Assembly: GCF_004364775.1 (NCBI RefSeq)
Contig: NZ_SOAL01000010.1
Span: 168,134 to 232,133 of the forward strand
DNA length: 64,000 nt
Reading direction: 5' to 3'
Source: Comamonas sp. JUb58
GTDB taxonomy: Bacteria; Pseudomonadota; Gammaproteobacteria; Burkholderiales; Burkholderiaceae_C
Each line of letters opens with the position of its first letter. Positions within the stretch are counted from its first letter, which is position 1. Made by a program: the position numbers and the translations under genes. Shown here in pieces: positions 60,184 through 64,000 of this stretch. Under the pieces are notes generated by a model. It had not been told where the DNA came from. It did no database searches and saw only the letters and a program-made list of their open reading frames with translations.

Positions 60184-61815
60184 TTAGTCGCGGTGGGCGG
60201 CAAGCAGCAGATCAGCGGCCTTTTCGGCCACCATCATCGTCGGCGCACCGGTGTTGCCCGAGGGCATGGCTGGCATCACCGAGGCATCGGCCACCCGCAA
60301 CCCGGCCATGCCATGCACGCGCAATTGGGGGTCCACCACGGACTGGCCATCGCCGGCCGCGCCCATGCGGCAGGTACCCATGAAATGCCAGGCTGTGCTG
60401 CCCCGCTCGCGGGCAAACTGCAGCAACTCCTCGTCCGATTGCAGCTGGGCGGACGGCGCCTCGTCACTGGCCACATAGGGCGCCAAGGCGGCGCTGTGCA
60501 GCAGGCGCCGGGCCTGGCGCAGGCCCGCCACCACCAGGCGCTGGTCGGCCTCATGGTGCAGGTAGTGCGGCTGGATCACCGGGCTGTCCCAGGCATGGGC
60601 CGAGGCCAGGCGCACATGGCCCTTGCTCTGGGGGCGCAGCTGGTAAAAGCCCAAGGTCATGCCTGGAAAATCATCGAGCTGGCCGGCAATGCCGGAGGCA
60701 TAGCTGCCCGGCGAGAAATGGAACTGAAAATCTGCCCGCCCACCGGCCGTTTGCGCCGATGAGAACGCATAAGCCACCGAAGGGCTGATCGCCAGAATGC
60801 TGGGCTTGCTCGCCATCCAGCGCGCCACCTGGCCCCAGAGCCGCCAGCCCCGGGCAGTGGTGTTCAAGGTCGGCGCGTTCTGCACCCGCACGATGGAGCG
60901 CAGCATCATATGGTCTTGCAGGCCCTGGCCCACACCCGGCAGGTGCTGCTGTACGGCAATGCCCAGGTCCTGCAGACGCTGTGCATCGCCCAGGCCGGAC
61001 AGGTTGAGCAGCTTGGGCGAATTGATGGCACCGGCCGCCACCACCACCTCGCGGCTGGCCTGCAGGCGCCGCAGCGGGCCGCCGGGCTCGGCCGCGTATT
61101 CCACACCGGTAACGCGTGTGCCCTCCATCACCAGGCGGCTGACATGAGCGCGGGGGATGACGCGCAGATTGGCTCGCCCCTTAGCCGGGCGCAAAAAAGC
61201 CTTGGCGGCACTGACCCGCCAGCCCCGGTGAATCCAGCGCTGGTAATAGCCAGCGCCCTCCTGCTTGCCCGCGTTGTAGTCCTTGCCCGAGGGAATGCCC
61301 TGGCTGGCGGCACCGGCGATAAAGGCATCGCACAGCGGGTGGCGCCAGTCACAGTCGGTGATCGGCAATTCGCCTCCCAGCCCCCGGTAGTTCACATCGC
61401 AGATGGCCAGGCGCCGCTCCGAGCGCTTGAAGTACGGCAGCACCTCGTCATAAGACCAGCCGGTGGCGCCCTGGGCCGCCCAGTCATCGTAGTCCTGGGC
61501 CTGGCGCACATAGTTGAAACCGTTGACGGCACTGGAGCCTCCCAAGGTGCGGCCCAGCTGCGCGACCACCTGGCGGTCCATGGTGGCAGCATCGGGCGCG
61601 GTCTTGAAAGGCCAGGTGTAGCGGGGGTTGTAGCCGACCTTGATAAAGCCGGCGGGGATATGGATGTAGGGGTGGTGATCGGGTGGGCCGGCCTCCAGCA
61701 GGCAGACCTGGAAGCGGCCCGATTCACTCAGGCGGTTGGCAAGGATGCAGCCGGCCATGCCGGCACCGACAATGATGAAGTCAAACGCTGCATCCCACTC
61801 ATGCACAGGCCCCAT
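60184..61815 (-). CDS. GMC-family FAD-dependent alcohol oxidoreductase (copy B)
   Basis: This 543-residue flavoenzyme is paralogous to the GMC enzyme at 53.7-55.3 kb. It has the FAD motif IIVGAGMAGCILANRL, the GGSSAVNGFNYVR signature and GAINSPKLLNLSGLG with catalytic His near WHFMGTCRMG. The ATG at 61815 has GGAG five bases upstream, better than the TTG at 61833. It lies 142 bp upstream of livK on the same strand; the gap has no clear promoter. The likely substrate is an alcohol. Confidence 0.9.
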   Translation of the reverse strand: MGPVHEWDAAFDFIIVGAGMAGCILANRLSESGRFQVCLLEAGPPDHHPYIHIPAGFIKVGYNPRYTWPFKTAPDAATMDRQVVAQLGRTLGGSSAVNGFNYVRQAQDYDDWAAQGATGWSYDEVLPYFKRSERRLAICDVNYRGLGGELPITDCDWRHPLCDAFIAGAASQGIPSGKDYNAGKQEGAGYYQRWIHRGWRVSAAKAFLRPAKGRANLRVIPRAHVSRLVMEGTRVTGVEYAAEPGGPLRRLQASREVVVAAGAINSPKLLNLSGLGDAQRLQDLGIAVQQHLPGVGQGLQDHMMLRSIVRVQNAPTLNTTARGWRLWGQVARWMASKPSILAISPSVAYAFSSAQTAGGRADFQFHFSPGSYASGIAGQLDDFPGMTLGFYQLRPQSKGHVRLASAHAWDSPVIQPHYLHHEADQRLVVAGLRQARRLLHSAALAPYVASDEAPSAQLQSDEELLQFARERGSTAWHFMGTCRMGAAGDGQSVVDPQLRVHGMAGLRVADASVMPAMPSGNTGAPTMMVAEKAADLLLAAHRD

Positions 61816-61916
61816 AACAACTCCAGGTGGCAACCAGACGAAAAGTCTAGGTGCACCCTGGCATCAGGCCTGTCGCTTCAGTGTCCGCCTCTTTGCGAGG
61901 AGGTGGCCAGGTTTGC

Positions 61917-62612
61917 TCAGGCGGCCAGGGCCGATGCGCGGGCCACGCGCTGGGGCAGATCGGCCATGTGTTCAAAGAACTGGCTGGCACCGGCTGCGGC
62001 CAGATCGGCCTGCGAGCAGACGGCATGCGCTGGCGGGTGGTAGGCCCACACGGTAGCGCCGGCCGCCACACCCGCCTGGGTGCCTGTCACGCTGTCTTCA
62101 ATCACCAGGCAGCGCTGTGGATCAGCCCCCAGCGCGGCAGCGGCGGCCAGGTAGACATCAGGGAAAGGCTTGGTGCGTGGCATCTCATGGCCGCTGAAAA
62201 TGCGCCCTTCAAAATAAGGCAGCAAGCCGGCAATGCGCAGCTGCATCACGATCTTCTTGCGGTCCGCACCCGAGGCGCAGGCGATCTGCCCTTTGAACTG
62301 GGCATGCAGGGCCTTGATGGCCTCCACCGCGCCTTCGATGGCTTTGACATCCTGCTCCAGCGCCACATTGCGGCGCTCATAGAACTCTTCCATCCAGGCA
62401 TCGGTCAACGGCTTGCCGGTGTTGGCCTCGATCAAGTCCTTCTGGCTGCGCACCATCTTGCCGATGAACAGCTGCAAGCAATCCTCGGACGACAGCACCC
62501 AGCCCGCCTCATTGAGCATCGTGCACAGCACCCGGTTGGTGATGACTTCGCTGTCCACCAACACACCATCGCAATCAAACAGCATGGCCTCAAAGCCTGC
62601 ATTGGGGTTCAT
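61917..62612 (-). CDS. HAD-IA hydrolase, beta-phosphoglucomutase/phosphoglycolate-phosphatase-like
   Basis: This 231-residue HAD-superfamily protein has the motif-I MLFDCDGVLVDSE (nucleophile Asp and acid/base Asp), cap helix segments and motif-III VIEDSVTGTQAG. It may hydrolyse small phosphate esters or isomerise a sugar phosphate. AGGACC lies before the ATG. It is separated by about 100 bp from the GMC gene. Confidence 0.87.
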   Translation of the reverse strand: MNPNAGFEAMLFDCDGVLVDSEVITNRVLCTMLNEAGWVLSSEDCLQLFIGKMVRSQKDLIEANTGKPLTDAWMEEFYERRNVALEQDVKAIEGAVEAIKALHAQFKGQIACASGADRKKIVMQLRIAGLLPYFEGRIFSGHEMPRTKPFPDVYLAAAAALGADPQRCLVIEDSVTGTQAGVAAGATVWAYHPPAHAVCSQADLAAAGASQFFEHMADLPQRVARASALAA

Positions 62613-62643
62613 TTTGGGGTCCTAGAAAAATGACAGGTGGTGA

Positions 62644-63048
62644 TCAGAATTGCTCACCATCCAGATAAAACCAGCGGCCTTGCTCCTGCACAAAGCGGCT
62701 GCGCTCATGCAGGCGCACCGCCCTGCCTTGCAGCTTGTAGCGGGCGACAAACTCCACCTCGGCATGATCGCCATCCACCGGCTCAAAGGCCTTGACCTGC
62801 AAACCCAGCCAGCGGCACTGAGGCTCAAAATCCAGCTGCGACGGGCGGGTAGAGGAATGCCAGGTGGCCAACAGGTAGGCGCGCTCTTCCAGCACAAAGG
62901 CGCTGTAGCGCGATCGCATCAGGTGCTCGGCATCCGGTGCCGGCGTCCCTTCAAAATCGGCAATGAAGCGGCCGCAGCAGGCGCTGTAGGCCGCACCGGA
63001 TTCACAAGGGCAGGTAGGCTGCGACGTCGATGCTTGCTTCTTCGCCAT
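62644..63048 (-). CDS. YchJ-like SEC-C/zinc-binding protein
   Basis: This 134-residue protein has the CPCESGAAYSACCGRFI N-terminal metal-binding motif, the HLMRSRYSAFVLEERAYLLATWH segment and a C-terminal NTF2-like half, all typical of the YchJ (UPF0225) family. The biochemical function is not established. It ends close to the pgmB-like gene start on the same strand. Confidence 0.88.
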   Translation of the reverse strand: MAKKQASTSQPTCPCESGAAYSACCGRFIADFEGTPAPDAEHLMRSRYSAFVLEERAYLLATWHSSTRPSQLDFEPQCRWLGLQVKAFEPVDGDHAEVEFVARYKLQGRAVRLHERSRFVQEQGRWFYLDGEQF

Positions 63049-63051
63049 GGC

Positions 63052-63771
63052 TTATCGCAGCGCTCCAAAGACCTTGCGCACAGCGGCATTGGCGCTACCC
63101 AGCGGGTTCTGGCGAATCGCGCGCTCCTGCTCGCCAATCACGGCGTACAAACCATCGAGGGTCTTGCCGGTCACATACTGGTTCAGATCCAGCGCATCGC
63201 TGGACACACCAAAGCTCGATGCCTTGCCCACCAGCTGGTTGTACTGCTGCACGACACCCACTTGGCCCGTCGCCTGGGTCACCACGGGCAAAAAGCGCTG
63301 CGTCAAAGGCTGGCGTGTTTTTTCCATGAAGAAGGTGGTCACCGAGTGGTCACCACCACTCAGGATCCGCTTGGCATCGTCCAGCGTCATGCGCTGTACG
63401 GCATCCAAGAGCACGTCCTTGCCCATGGGGACAGCCAGCTCCGCAGCGCGGTTGATGCCCTGCTCCACCTCGTCCACATAGCGGCCCTGGCCAAAGCGGC
63501 GCATCATCTTGGCCGCCTCACCCATGTAGCCAGGCAGCGGAATGCGCAGCTGGGGGTTGTTGAAAAAGCCCCCGTTCTGGCCCAACTGGGACACTGCCAC
63601 CTGAGCACCCTGCGTCAGCGCGGCCTTGATGCCCTGGCTGGCATCGGTATTGGTCAGATCGGCCAGCGAGAGCGCGAGCGCCGGAGATACCGCGCCGGCG
63701 CCGCTCAGCAGCGCCAATAAATGCAGCAGACGGCGGCGCTGCGCTTGGCGCAGACAGCTTTGCTCGATCAT
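63052..63771 (-). CDS. DUF4197 secreted protein
   Basis: This 239-residue protein has an N-terminal signal peptide (about 1-35, cut near ALALS) and the DUF4197 core (QGIKAALTQGAQVAVSQLGQNGGFFNNPQLRIPLPGY). I started it at the ATG at 63771, with AAGGAC upstream. The remainder is helical (FFMEKTRQPLTQRFLPVV). The function is unknown; family members are periplasmic. Confidence 0.87.
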   Translation of the reverse strand: MIEQSCLRQAQRRRLLHLLALLSGAGAVSPALALSLADLTNTDASQGIKAALTQGAQVAVSQLGQNGGFFNNPQLRIPLPGYMGEAAKMMRRFGQGRYVDEVEQGINRAAELAVPMGKDVLLDAVQRMTLDDAKRILSGGDHSVTTFFMEKTRQPLTQRFLPVVTQATGQVGVVQQYNQLVGKASSFGVSSDALDLNQYVTGKTLDGLYAVIGEQERAIRQNPLGSANAAVRKVFGALR

Positions 63772-63910
63772 GGCAGTCCTTGAAAACACAAACCAGCTAT
63801 TGTGCCAAACCCCGGCATCCAGCCGTGCGCCAAGGTGCTTGCGGGGGCTGCACTGAAGCGCAAAACATAGTCAGCCGGAGGCTTGGGACGGCCCCAGGTA
63901 GCACGGCCCA

Positions 63911-63947
63911 AAAGAAAAACCCCTCTACTCGGAGGAGTAGAGGGGTT
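63911..63947 (-). terminator. rRNA operon terminator
   Basis: AACCCCTCTACTC and GAGTAGAGGGGTT form a perfect 13-bp stem with a 4-base loop, followed on the minus strand by a U-rich run (TTTTTCTTTTGG). It lies just beyond the 5S rRNA 3' end. Confidence 0.92.
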
Positions 63948-63960
63948 GATCAGTATAAAA

Positions 63961-64000
63961 GCCTGACGATGACCTACTTTCACACGGGAATCCGCACTAT
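63961..64000 (-). rRNA. rrf: 5S rRNA, 3' end only
   Basis: The last 40 bases of the window are the complement of the 3' end of a betaproteobacterial 5S rRNA (GTGTGAAAGTAGGTCATCGTCAGGC). Most of the gene, and the rest of the rRNA operon, lie beyond the right edge. Confidence 0.9.

Overview
The window is GC-rich, densely packed chromosomal DNA from a Gram-negative betaproteobacterium, most likely a Comamonadaceae member (Comamonas/Delftia/Acidovorax-like). This rests on gene content: an Omp32-type porin, tctDE/tctBA, a double-length UvrA, a Liu leucine-degradation operon, the dapF-DUF484-xerC block and a class-A RNase P RNA. I inferred the taxon from protein families and did not search it. I saw no phage, insertion sequence, CRISPR array or tRNA.

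Region 1 (1-12.9 kb) is the most unusual part. A BaeSR-like two-component system (minus) is divergent from a tightly packed plus-strand operon. That operon encodes a TolC-like outer-membrane lipoprotein, a DevC-type permease, a DevA-type ATPase, a DevB-type adaptor, an MtnX-like phosphatase, a serine esterase, two ArnE/ArnF-sized membrane proteins and a DegT-family PLP enzyme. A minus-strand operon meets it tail to tail: class-III aminotransferase, BioF2-like N-acyltransferase and an arginase-fold metallohydrolase. pssA (phosphatidylserine synthase) follows. Together these look like a make-flip-export system for an unidentified, probably amino-modified, lipid-like or small-molecule product.

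Region 2 (13-25 kb) is mostly housekeeping: a Nudix/metallo-beta-lactamase fusion, dapF, DUF484, xerC, rnpB, an AraC regulator divergent from a DMT exporter, cysK and putP. Region 3 (23-28 kb) holds a tricarboxylate-transporter pair tctBA with the two-component system tctDE but no tctC. A short coupled upstream ORF and a perfect 11-bp tandem repeat precede tctB. Region 4 (28-37 kb) carries a 35-codon Pro-rich ORF, a 1986-residue tandem UvrA with a LexA-type box upstream, a porin and an MHS-family transporter with a large insertion.

Region 5 (37.5-46.4 kb, minus) holds a DsbA-fold isomerase, DUF1289, YbaK and a leucine/isovalerate catabolic set (HMG-CoA lyase, both MCC subunits, methylglutaconyl-CoA hydratase) with ghrA and a DUF4126 gene interleaved. 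Region 6 (46.5-62 kb) has a Na+/H+ antiporter and then a catabolic/uptake block. This block has two acyl-CoA ligases, an AraC regulator with a 21-bp-spaced operator, a GST, and a branched-chain-amino-acid-type ABC transporter (with a fused LivM-LivG protein) flanked by two GMC alcohol oxidoreductases. Uptake and oxidation of an alcohol followed by CoA activation is the natural reading. The window ends with a HAD phosphatase, a YchJ-like protein, a DUF4197 protein, and the terminator and 3' end of a minus-strand rRNA operon (5S).
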